In this document: piece by piece, positions 43,354 to 50,973 of the stretch
How the letters are laid out: every line of letters starts with the position of its first letter
How positions within the stretch are numbered: the first letter of the stretch is position 1
NCBI RefSeq assembly: GCF_900182905.1
Contig: NZ_FXUF01000010.1
Coordinates: forward strand, 91,472-155,471
Length of the DNA: 64,000 bases
Direction: 5' to 3'
Source of the DNA: Anoxynatronum buryatiense
Lineage (GTDB): Bacteria > Bacillota > Clostridia > Peptostreptococcales > Tindalliaceae
The notes under the pieces: model-generated
The model's input: only the letters and a program-made list of their open reading frames with translations
Told to the model about the DNA's origin: nothing
The model's database searches: none
Position numbers and translations under genes: made by a program

Positions 43354-43442
43354 GCCTGATCACAGTCTTCATCCCGGTGTTGGCAGAAGAGCACATTTAG
43401 TGTAAAATAAAAACGATCCCATCATCGGACAGGAGGAAATTT

Positions 43443-44000
43443 ATGGATTCCAACAAAGTGGTGTTGCGGGCATCTCTGCAGGGCATGCTTAGCAAACTTC
43501 TCAAATTAATTCTTTTTACCCTGGTGGCACTGACCTTCTGGCGGCGTATCCGCGGTTTTCAGCAACGGATTTTTGATACCTATGACGTCAGCTATCTGTC
43601 AGCGCTGACCAACGCCATGGAGACCGACATTGAAATCATGGAAATGGTGCTATTGGCAGGCTCTTACCTGGCGGCCCTGGCAGTGCTGATTCTGCTGATC
43701 TACCTGTTCGGAAAGATCTTATCCCTTTTATTCGCCTTGACGGGTGTCACCGTGATTGATTTTGATCAGCAGCGCATCACCGAAAAACGATTTGTCTTCC
43801 CCTTCCAGCGGATTGAAGATGAGAGCATGTTTCATCAAATCATTCAGGTGCGCATTGACCAGACGTTATTGGACCGACTGGCAGGCGGCGGCAACCTCTA
43901 TGTGGAGTACCTGGTGCTCAGTAAGCTGGATTCTCAACTGCGCGTTCTGGATTTGCCCTTTATGAAACACCCGGAAAAGCTGAAAAAGAAGCTGATTTAA
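43443..44000 (+). CDS. Two-helix membrane protein of unknown function (PH-like C-terminal part)
   Basis: 185 residues behind ACAGGAGGAAATTT. Two hydrophobic helices (about 18-33 and 65-100) are separated by a charged extracellular loop (WRRIRGFQQRIFDTYDVSYLSALTNAMETDIEIMEM); the C-terminal half (TGVTVIDFDQQRITEKRFVFPFQRIEDESMFHQIIQVRID) reads as a beta-rich, possibly bacterial PH-like domain that sets the membrane protein's cytoplasmic end. I do not recognise the family and its neighbours give no hint. It ends at the terminator at 44027. Confidence 0.7.
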   Translation: MDSNKVVLRASLQGMLSKLLKLILFTLVALTFWRRIRGFQQRIFDTYDVSYLSALTNAMETDIEIMEMVLLAGSYLAALAVLILLIYLFGKILSLLFALTGVTVIDFDQQRITEKRFVFPFQRIEDESMFHQIIQVRIDQTLLDRLAGGGNLYVEYLVLSKLDSQLRVLDLPFMKHPEKLKKKLI

Positions 44001-44026
44001 AAACGCACCGATTAACTCGCCATCAA

Positions 44027-44076
44027 AAAACCCTGCAGGATCGCACCGGATACGGGAGCGATACCTGCAGGGTTTT
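44027..44076. terminator. Bidirectional terminator between convergent genes
   Basis: AAAACCCTGCAGG and CCTGCAGGGTTTT (13-base arms) enclose an ATCGC/GCGAT inner stem; T-runs on both outer sides serve the plus-strand membrane protein and the minus-strand transglutaminase. Confidence 0.9.
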
Positions 44077-44090
44077 GTTGATTTTATATG

Positions 44091-44885
44091 TTAGTATTCG
44101 TACACTTTCGTAAACTCACTGGGATTTTTCACCATGGTGAAGTTGGTGCCGCCTTGCCGATACACGGCATCCACTGTGGAATCAATGATAACCCATTCCC
44201 CATCCAGCAACACTTCGTTCCAGGCATGGTAGCCGTCAACGTGCTTGGTGTATCCCTTAACCAGCTTGGTTGGAATTCCATCACTTCGCTTCATGGCAGC
44301 CATTAACGAAGAGTAATCATAACAGATGCCCTTTTTCTCGAAATAGGTCTGAATAATGTTGGGTTTGTAAGCCGCTGTTAAAGTGGGAATTTTATCATAG
44401 TCGTACGTGTAGTTCTGAATCATGTATTCGTAAATAGTGGTGACTTTTGGCCGGGTTTCTTCCTTGTTACCGACAAGCTCCCCGCTTTTGAGAATAGGTG
44501 GATCTTCCCGGCTCCAGTTGATTTCCTGAACGGAATTGAGAAAGACACTGTTGGGGTCTTCCAGCTTCACCTGAACTGTCTTGGAGTCAAGGAAGGTGTA
44601 CCGGGTTCCGCCGGCATTCTGAAGCACATCAATTTTGTAACTGCCATCGCCCATCTGCAGGGGGAAAGACTCCACGGTGCCATCAGATTTCAGATCGTAG
44701 GTGTACCGTTCCTGCCCTTTGGTGACCATCACCTTCAGCTGACGTGGTTGCGACGCCTTATAACTGACATGAATCACGCCTCTGTCCACATCACTGGTAT
44801 CAAAAGCCGCTCCTGCCGCTTCACTTTCCAGAGGAATCAGTATCAGCAGGCATACCAACACAACTGCCCATATTCCCTTTCGCAT
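44091..44885 (-). CDS. Secreted transglutaminase-like domain protein
   Basis: 264 residues. A signal peptide (MRKGIWAVVLVCLLILIPLESEAAGAA) is followed by a beta-rich domain of about 110 residues, then a transglutaminase/papain-like core with KKGICYDYSSLMAAMKR (nucleophile Cys), DGYHAWNEV (His) and IIDSTVD (Asp), so the triad is complete. Such exported proteins act as cysteine proteases or cross-linkers at the cell surface. The gene has GGAGGC ahead of its ATG and a long upstream region that could form a structured leader. Confidence 0.88.
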   Translation of the reverse strand: MRKGIWAVVLVCLLILIPLESEAAGAAFDTSDVDRGVIHVSYKASQPRQLKVMVTKGQERYTYDLKSDGTVESFPLQMGDGSYKIDVLQNAGGTRYTFLDSKTVQVKLEDPNSVFLNSVQEINWSREDPPILKSGELVGNKEETRPKVTTIYEYMIQNYTYDYDKIPTLTAAYKPNIIQTYFEKKGICYDYSSLMAAMKRSDGIPTKLVKGYTKHVDGYHAWNEVLLDGEWVIIDSTVDAVYRQGGTNFTMVKNPSEFTKVYEY

Positions 44886-45059
44886 GCCTGTTGCCTCCTT
44901 TCTAACTACATCACTTCACTGATGACTGCCTTATTCAAGCAATCTACAGACAAATATCCTGCAGCCCCCTATCCAATGGCTGAGTAGTCCATGATTCATC
45001 TGATCGCTTCCCGGTCTGTATATGGTTTCATTGCAATGCCGATCTTATCCTCTTATTAT

Positions 45060-45140
45060 CTATATCGGTAGTATTACCCCGTGGGTATAGCCCTAAACCG
45101 CCCGCGGCGATGGGAACTTCACTGCCCATGGCTGGATATC
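45060..45140 (-). other. Self-complementary, possibly structured RNA between pilT and the transglutaminase gene
   Basis: In the 271-base gap an ATATC/GATAT outer pair (45060s and 45130s) encloses a series of small stems (GGTA/TACC, CCCG/GGG, CCGC/GCGG, ATGGG/CCCAT). It could be a leader of the transglutaminase gene. I do not recognise it as any known riboswitch class, so it is only a candidate. Confidence 0.3.
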
Positions 45141-45156
45141 TCCCCTTGCTTTCCCT

Positions 45157-46266
45157 CTAAAGCAGATACCGGTTCAGCACTTCCGGATTCATACAATGGG
45201 TGAGCGCTGACTCTTTGGAAATTTTTCCGGCTTTCACCAAGTTCGCCAGACTCATGTCCATGCTGATCATCCCCTGTGCTTTGCCTGTTTGGATGGCAGC
45301 ATCAATCTGAGGAATTTTGGCATCCCGAATCATATTGCGAATGGCGCCGTTCACCAGCATAATTTCAAAGGCAGCTGCCCGGCGATCGTCATCTGTGGAA
45401 ATCAATTGCTGTGATACAACGGAATGCAACACCGTGGAAAGCTGAATGCGCACCTGTTGCTGCTGTTCGGCAGGGAAAACATCAATGATGCGGTCGATGG
45501 TTTTAGCCGCTCCCACAGTGTGGAGGGTGGACAGCACCAAATGACCGGTTTCAGCTGCTGTCAGCGCAATAGAGATGGTTTCGTGGTCCCGCATTTCTCC
45601 CACCAGAATCACATCGGGAGACTGACGCATGGCCGCCCGCAGGGCATGGGCATAACTGCGGGTATCCATGCCGATTTCCCGCTGATCCACCAGGCTTTTG
45701 GCATGGGTGTGCAGGTATTCGATGGGGTCTTCCAGGGTGAGTATATGGCAGGCCCTCCGCTGGTTAATGAGGTGAATAATGGCTGATAAGGTGGTGGACT
45801 TACCGCTTCCCGTTGGCCCTGTCACCAGAATCAGCCCCCGGGTCTGGCGATGAAAATCCAGTACCATATCGGGAATTCCCAGCTCCAGAGGGTCCGGCTG
45901 ATCAAACCTGAGGATGCGTATGGCCGCCGCCATGGAACCCCGCTGGGTATAGGCGGCCACCCGAAAACGGCCCACTCCAAAAATAGAGACCGAAAAATCT
46001 TTTTCACCCTGGGCCATAAACTCCTGAAAATGGACTTCCTTAAAAAAGAGTTCTCGAATCAGTACTTCTGTATCAGCCGGCTTCAGGGCAACTTCTCCTG
46101 CCGGTTCCAAAATGCCGTTCACCTTCAGGGTGGGTGGTCTTCCCGCGGTAATGAACAGGTCTGAAGCCTCCCGCTCCACTGCCAGGGTGAGCAGCGCATG
46201 CACCCCTTTGCCAATATCGTTGGTAATTTCCTTAATAGTATCCTTGGTAATGGGATTAGCTGTCAC
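45157..46266 (-). CDS. pilT: Type IV pilus twitching ATPase
   Basis: 369 residues, a secretion ATPase of the PilT type. EASDLFITAGRPPTLKVNG opens the N-terminal domain; the core has Walker A GPTGSGKST, the Asp box LEDPIEYLH, Walker B VILVGEMRDHETISIALTAAETGH and the His box STLHT. The C-terminal AIRNMIRDAKIPQIDAAIQTGK with QGMISMDMSLANLV is the PilT-type end needed for retraction (PilT shows AIRNLIRE). It overlaps the preceding pilus gene by 11 bases. No PilB extension ATPase is near. Confidence 0.93.
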   Translation of the reverse strand: MTANPITKDTIKEITNDIGKGVHALLTLAVEREASDLFITAGRPPTLKVNGILEPAGEVALKPADTEVLIRELFFKEVHFQEFMAQGEKDFSVSIFGVGRFRVAAYTQRGSMAAAIRILRFDQPDPLELGIPDMVLDFHRQTRGLILVTGPTGSGKSTTLSAIIHLINQRRACHILTLEDPIEYLHTHAKSLVDQREIGMDTRSYAHALRAAMRQSPDVILVGEMRDHETISIALTAAETGHLVLSTLHTVGAAKTIDRIIDVFPAEQQQQVRIQLSTVLHSVVSQQLISTDDDRRAAAFEIMLVNGAIRNMIRDAKIPQIDAAIQTGKAQGMISMDMSLANLVKAGKISKESALTHCMNPEVLNRYLL

Positions 46267-46936
46267 CTGATGGGTTCACCTCCACATCTCTGAATTCAAC
46301 ACCTTCGATATATTCCACTTCTGCCGGCAGACTTTGCCAGGCAGTGATTTTCTGCACAGGTCTGGAAAATAATCCTTGTTCATCAAGGGGCGTTCCAGGC
46401 AGGGCCACCTGTATTTCAGCACGAAAGCCGCCCATACCCGGTTCTTCCGGCGGGGGAAGTGCCAACGTAATGATCATGGTGTCTTCATCCGATAGAGTTG
46501 CCTGTGCGGCGTCCATCTGCATGTCAGCCATTTCTGCCAGGCGATACGCCACCAGCCGGCGATACTGCTCCAGCAGGTTGGGCCAGTCAACGGCAGCACT
46601 CTGTGAAACCTGGCTTGGTGGTGGTGTGCCGTCGGTCCTGCTTCCAGGCTGCTCCAGTTCATTTGCCACCAGCACTTCCTCCCAGGTATCGGCCAACATG
46701 CCGCTGACCCGCCAGGTGATTGCCGCAGCTTCTCCTTCCAGGTCATAGTGGCGCTGGGTCCATGCGGCGTTTCGCCGGGCAATGGCCAGGCCCGAGTGAG
46801 CTGTCATCATGGCAAACACGCCAAAAACAATGAGGATGAGGGCCAGCATAATCACCAGCACCGAAGCACTTCCTGACTGGGCGGTGAAGAACATTTCCTT
46901 TCGTTCTTTCATTCGTTTCTTCAGCCGGCGTCTCAT
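46256..46936 (-). CDS. PilX-like pilus assembly protein
   Basis: 226 residues with a basic N-terminus (RRRLKKRMKERKE) followed by a single hydrophobic helix (SASVLVIMLALILIVFGVFAMMTAH) and a soluble domain. The helix lacks the GF/GL + E prepilin motif, so it is like PilX/PilN-type accessory proteins of Gram-positive type IV pilus loci rather than a true pilin. The gene overlaps the next one by four bases; GGAGGTGG precedes its ATG. Confidence 0.7.
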   Translation of the reverse strand: MRRRLKKRMKERKEMFFTAQSGSASVLVIMLALILIVFGVFAMMTAHSGLAIARRNAAWTQRHYDLEGEAAAITWRVSGMLADTWEEVLVANELEQPGSRTDGTPPPSQVSQSAAVDWPNLLEQYRRLVAYRLAEMADMQMDAAQATLSDEDTMIITLALPPPEEPGMGGFRAEIQVALPGTPLDEQGLFSRPVQKITAWQSLPAEVEYIEGVEFRDVEVNPSGDS

Positions 46937-47448
46937 GGCTGCCCACCTCCTTCTCCGGGAAGAAAGCGCTGGGTTTCCAGCTGGTAGATCACAGGCATAT
47001 CTTCCTTTTGCAGCAGGTAGGGTTGTTGACGGGTGACGGCCAGTGCCACTGTCATAAGCCTGCCTCCGGTATTTTCTTGTTCTGTGGCAGTTACCTGCAG
47101 CTTGTAGAATGGCTGTAAAGCTGGTTCCGAATCATGGGGAACCGGCTGCCATTTGTCATCGTAACCCATGGTCAGGCTGGTGGACTGCCCATTCTGTTCA
47201 ATCTGGGCATGTTGAAAGAAGGGCTGGTTTGCCAGCCTTTCTTTTTCGAGGCCGCTGTCCAAAAGCTGTATGATGCTGTTGCCCAGTTGAACACTTTCGT
47301 CCAGATCAGCCGCCTGATGATTGAGGCGAACCGCCGTCACAAAAATCTGTAGCAGGTAAAGGCTCACCAGTGACAGTATTCCCACTGCCATGATGATCTC
47401 CAGCAAAGAAAAGCCCTGTTGCGATTTTCTTTTCCGCCTTCCGGTCAT
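46933..47448 (-). CDS. Type IV prepilin-like protein
   Basis: 171 residues. QQGFSLLEIIMAVGILSLVSLYLLQIFVTAV is a canonical class III signal: prepilin peptidase would cut after the Gly, leaving Phe at +1 and Glu at +5. The start at 47448 follows AGGAAGTG; an ATG eight codons earlier has no ribosome site. The rest is a small pseudopilin head. A minor pilin of the cluster. Confidence 0.85.
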   Translation of the reverse strand: MTGRRKRKSQQGFSLLEIIMAVGILSLVSLYLLQIFVTAVRLNHQAADLDESVQLGNSIIQLLDSGLEKERLANQPFFQHAQIEQNGQSTSLTMGYDDKWQPVPHDSEPALQPFYKLQVTATEQENTGGRLMTVALAVTRQQPYLLQKEDMPVIYQLETQRFLPGEGGGQP

Positions 47449-47531
47449 GCGCTCACTTCCTGTTCCGGACATATGGTTTCAGCCGCTGTTCCAGCGTTCC
47501 TGCATGAGTCTGGGAGAGATGATTCTCCTTT

Positions 47532-48059
47532 TTACTCCACACCGGCAATGCCTGCCTTTGGCCGGTAATAGCCGTTTCTGTTCAGGATTTCGTTTTCCAC
47601 ATTCATACTCATCTGAAAGTGAAGGGTGGTGCCTTCCTCCATCGCCACTTCAAAGGTATCCAGCAAGGCGATTTTAAAGCTGAAATCATCCCTGACGGGA
47701 TCACCCGGGATGACCTGCACTTCCCGCAGGGTGCCATCCCTGTGGTAAACCCAGGTTTCCCAGAGTTCACCGTAGTACACTTCTGTAAGCACCAGAGCTG
47801 TTTGGCCAGTTTCCGGGTGGGGGCGCAGGGTGACGGCATTCTGGCTATCCTGCTGCCGAAGGCGGGTGTTCAGATAGGCAGCGGCGGTGCGCAGCTGACT
47901 CTGGGCCTGCTGTCGGTCTATGACTTGTTGAGAAGCTCTGTTGCCTGCGGCCATGAGGGTGAAGGAGGCGGTGCCAAAAAACAACAACAACGCCATCACC
48001 AGCAACAATTCGGTGAGGCTGTGACCTTGGCGGTGGTGTAAAAACTGAAAGCGCTTCAT
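47532..48059 (-). CDS. Prepilin-like protein, DUF4860 type
   Basis: 175 residues: a short leader with RQGHSLTELLLVMALLLFFGTASFTLMAAG in which the prepilin peptidase site reads GH-S, with the usual Glu at +5 (GHSLTELL), followed by a soluble domain (YLNTRLRQQDSQNAVTL, VYYGELWETWVYH). It matches the clostridial DUF4860 pseudopilins found beside pilT and pilC. Confidence 0.75.
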   Translation of the reverse strand: MKRFQFLHHRQGHSLTELLLVMALLLFFGTASFTLMAAGNRASQQVIDRQQAQSQLRTAAAYLNTRLRQQDSQNAVTLRPHPETGQTALVLTEVYYGELWETWVYHRDGTLREVQVIPGDPVRDDFSFKIALLDTFEVAMEEGTTLHFQMSMNVENEILNRNGYYRPKAGIAGVE

Positions 48060-48122
48060 GATGGTGCCTCCTTTGATTACAGGACCGTCACGTTGCCTTG
48101 ATGCCTTGATGGTGCTTTCTGG

Positions 48123-48428
48123 TTACTGCCAGCGATGCAGCACCCGTATTTGGGGCATGATGTTGGCTCCGATAATTTCATAATGGTAGAAATAGGCCTC
48201 CTGATTGACAATCAGGCCGTAATGGGTTTCAAGATAATCCAGATTGGGGGGATAGCTGCCTTCAAGGGCATAGCACTGGATGGCAGCCCGGCGGACGGCC
48301 TCTTCCAGAATCGCCAGGCTTTCACCGTCAGCACCGACCCAAAAATCGCCCATGCCTGCGAATACCAGCAAAACCACTGTCAACAGGATCAGCAGACTGA
48401 TCCATCGGGGGTCTTTGAGGATTGTCAT
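48123..48428 (-). CDS. Small single-helix pseudopilin-like protein
   Basis: 101 residues from the ATG at 48428, preceded by AAGGTGAT; longer starts lack a ribosome site. One N-terminal helix (WISLLILLTVVLLVFAGMGDFW) is followed by a pilin-like stretch (AIQCYALEGSYPPNLDYLETHYGL) that resembles the C-terminal part of clostridial pseudopilins, but there is no cleavable prepilin leader. Part of the pilus operon. Confidence 0.7.
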   Translation of the reverse strand: MTILKDPRWISLLILLTVVLLVFAGMGDFWVGADGESLAILEEAVRRAAIQCYALEGSYPPNLDYLETHYGLIVNQEAYFYHYEIIGANIMPQIRVLHRWQ

Positions 48429-48473
48429 GAACATCACCTTTTTCATCAGTTTCTGGAGTAACGGGCGCACACC

Positions 48474-49559
48474 TTAACCAATGGTGGACAGAATCTGAAT
48501 CAGGGGCAGCATGACGGCCATGAGAATCACGCCGATGATCAGTGATAAGACGATCACCAACGCCGGTTCCACGATGGCGGTGAGACGCTGCAGACTGCGA
48601 TCAGTCTCTTGCTGGTACATGACAGCACTGCGGGCCAGAAAATCTTCCACCTGGCCTGTCTGGGCACCAATGCGCACCATGCGGATGAGTAATTCAGGCA
48701 GTATGGTCACCTGTTCAAAGGCTTCTGCCACGGGGGTACCTTCTGCAATGGCTTTTCGACAGGCCCGAAGCTGGCCGGCTGCATACTGGTTTTCCACAAT
48801 GGACTCTGTCCACTGGAGAGATTCATCAAAGGCCATGCCACCGGCGGTAAGAAGACTGAGGGCATGACTGATCCGGAAGGCAATGATTTTGGAAGCAAGG
48901 GTTCTGGAGAGCGGAAAAGTCAGCTTCCACCGATCCCACCTGGCTCTGCCTGCCCCAGTTCGGGTATAAATGACCAGACCAGCAACGACCAATGCTGCCA
49001 CAGCCATCATCACCACACCCCCCTGCTGCAAAGACCGGCTGACAGACACCATTACCTGAGTGCTCCCGGGAATGCTGCCCCCAATGGAAACCAGAATTTG
49101 GTGGAACATGGGAAGGATACGGAAAATCAGCAATCCCACCACCGCAGTCATCATCACCGCCAAAATCAGGGGATAGGCGACGGCGCTTTTAATTCGCTGT
49201 TCCAGCTGATCAAGGCGGTCATAGTAGTCGGACAGGCGACGGGTTTCTTCATCGAGCCGGCCAGTGCTTTCGGCAATGGCCAGCATCCCTGTGAGGTAGG
49301 GGGGAAACCCAGACTGACGAGTGATGGACTCCTGGAAGGTGCTGCCACTATGAATGTCCTGGTACAGAGCAGCAGCCGCTTTTTTCAGCCGGGGGTCGGT
49401 CATCTCCTTCTCCAGCAGGGACAGTCCTTCCAGCAGGGGAATCCCCGACCGAAACAGCACTGATAACTGATAGCAAAAAAGAGACAGGGCTGCCGGTTTC
49501 AACCGGTTGGCGGCGGTGATTTGCCGGGGTGACGATGGCCTGGTTTCAGCTGTTTCCAT
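48474..49559 (-). CDS. pilC: Type IV pilus inner-membrane platform protein (PilC/GspF)
   Basis: 361 residues from ATG behind AGAGGTG. Two T2SF domains, each with a membrane-spanning region: CYQLSVLFRSGIPLLEGLSLLEKE, then FRISHALSLLTAGGMAFDESLQWTE, and three strong helices (about 140-165, 185-215, 335-360). It is the platform on which the pilus ATPase acts. It is the first gene of the pilus-like cluster in transcription order. Confidence 0.92.
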   Translation of the reverse strand: METAETRPSSPRQITAANRLKPAALSLFCYQLSVLFRSGIPLLEGLSLLEKEMTDPRLKKAAAALYQDIHSGSTFQESITRQSGFPPYLTGMLAIAESTGRLDEETRRLSDYYDRLDQLEQRIKSAVAYPLILAVMMTAVVGLLIFRILPMFHQILVSIGGSIPGSTQVMVSVSRSLQQGGVVMMAVAALVVAGLVIYTRTGAGRARWDRWKLTFPLSRTLASKIIAFRISHALSLLTAGGMAFDESLQWTESIVENQYAAGQLRACRKAIAEGTPVAEAFEQVTILPELLIRMVRIGAQTGQVEDFLARSAVMYQQETDRSLQRLTAIVEPALVIVLSLIIGVILMAVMLPLIQILSTIG

Positions 49560-49626
49560 GAAAACACCTCTTTTCCCTTGTGATCCTTTTCCTGCATTCT
49601 TACATTTTCGCATGCTGTTTGATTGG

Positions 49627-50919
49627 CTACATTTCTTCTGAAGGCGCGTTGTCAGATACCTGGTATTGCCGGTATTTGTCGGCATCCCGCCTGCGACACC
49701 GCACTGTCATGCGAATGCCTTCGGCTTCATGATCGGTGGCAAGCACACCGGCGGTTTCGTTGAAATAGGTCACCAGACGTCCTTGCTGATAGGGGAAAAG
49801 GAAGGTGCAGGTAATATCATCGCCAAAGCAGTGTTCCCGGATGCTGGCCACCAGGGGCTCAATCCCTTCTCTCAATTTGGCGGAGAGGAAGATCACATCT
49901 GGTTTGTCGGCTCCGTTTCTGCCGGCTGTTTCAGTCACCTGATCCATTTTATTATAGGCGTAGATCATAGGCTGGTCGGTGACGCCGATGGCTTCCAGAG
50001 TTTCGTTGGTTACCCGGATTTGTTCCATATAGTCCTGGTTGGCATAGTCCACCACGTGAATGAGCAGATCTGCTTCCTTCACCTCTTCCAGGGTGGAGCG
50101 AAAGGCCTTCACCAGGTGGTGGGGCAGTTTGCTGACAAAGCCCACGGTGTCGGTGAGCAAAAAGGTCTGATTCTCCGGTAACCGGATTTTGCGCACCGCA
50201 GTTTCCAGTGTGGCAAAAAGCATGTCCTTTTCCAGTACCTGCTTGTCTGCAGTTTCCCCGTAAGTTTCCACCAGTGCGTTCATCAGCGTGGACTTGCCGG
50301 CGTTGGTGTATCCCACCAGGGCAACGGTGGGGATTTCGGTGCGTTGCCGCTGTTTTCGCTGGGTTTTGCGGTGCTCTGTCAGTTCTTTCAGTTCCCGGCG
50401 AAGCAGTGTAATACGTTCTTCAATGGCCCGGCGGTCCAGCTCCAGTTTTTTCTCGCCCACACCCCGGTTCTTGGTGCCCACACCGCCCACCTGCCGACCC
50501 AGCGACTGTCGCAGGCCAATGAGACGGGGCAGTGCATACTGCAAGGAGGCAATTTCCACCTGCAACTGGGCTTCCCGGGTTTTCGCCCGCTCTGAAAAAA
50601 TATCCAGGATGAGCATGGTACGGTCAATGACTTTGCATTCCAGACTCTCTTCCAGATTGCGAATTTGTGACGGCGACAGTTCATCGTTGAAAATGACCAC
50701 ACTGGCTTCTTTTTCTGCCACCAACTGGCCCACTTCTTCGATTTTTCCCTTGCCAATGTAGTGAGTCTTATTGATCTGCTGCAGGTTTTGGGAAGCCTGA
50801 CCCACCACTGTCACATCGCAGGCGGCGGCCAGATTGGCCAGCTCTTCCATGCCATATTCAAAATAGGGATGATGGTTCAGGTTGACCCCCACCAGCAGGG
50901 CACGTTGTTCTTCGTTCAT
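49627..50919 (-). CDS. hflX: Ribosome-associated GTPase HflX
   Basis: 430 residues from the ATG behind AAGGAG. The N-terminal domain has HYIGKGKIEEV and VIFNDELSPSQIRNLEESLECKVIDRTMLILDIFSERAKTREAQLQVE; the G domain has GYTNAGKST (G1), LTDTVGFVSKLPHHLVKAF (G3) and YNKMD (G4). HflX splits stalled or hibernating ribosomes after stress. A terminator of the upstream GGDEF gene lies just ahead, so hflX likely has its own promoter. Confidence 0.96.
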   Translation of the reverse strand: MNEEQRALLVGVNLNHHPYFEYGMEELANLAAACDVTVVGQASQNLQQINKTHYIGKGKIEEVGQLVAEKEASVVIFNDELSPSQIRNLEESLECKVIDRTMLILDIFSERAKTREAQLQVEIASLQYALPRLIGLRQSLGRQVGGVGTKNRGVGEKKLELDRRAIEERITLLRRELKELTEHRKTQRKQRQRTEIPTVALVGYTNAGKSTLMNALVETYGETADKQVLEKDMLFATLETAVRKIRLPENQTFLLTDTVGFVSKLPHHLVKAFRSTLEEVKEADLLIHVVDYANQDYMEQIRVTNETLEAIGVTDQPMIYAYNKMDQVTETAGRNGADKPDVIFLSAKLREGIEPLVASIREHCFGDDITCTFLFPYQQGRLVTYFNETAGVLATDHEAEGIRMTVRCRRRDADKYRQYQVSDNAPSEEM

Positions 50920-50937
50920 GAAATCGCTCCTTCTGCG

Positions 50938-50969
50938 AAAAAGGGATGGGGTGATGCTGCCCATCCCTT
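50938..50969 (-). terminator. Terminator after the GGDEF/EAL gene
   Basis: Minus strand GGGATGGG-CAGCATCAC-CCCATCCC followed by TTTTTC, only a few bases beyond the stop of the gene. Confidence 0.85.
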
Positions 50970-50973
50970 GCGT

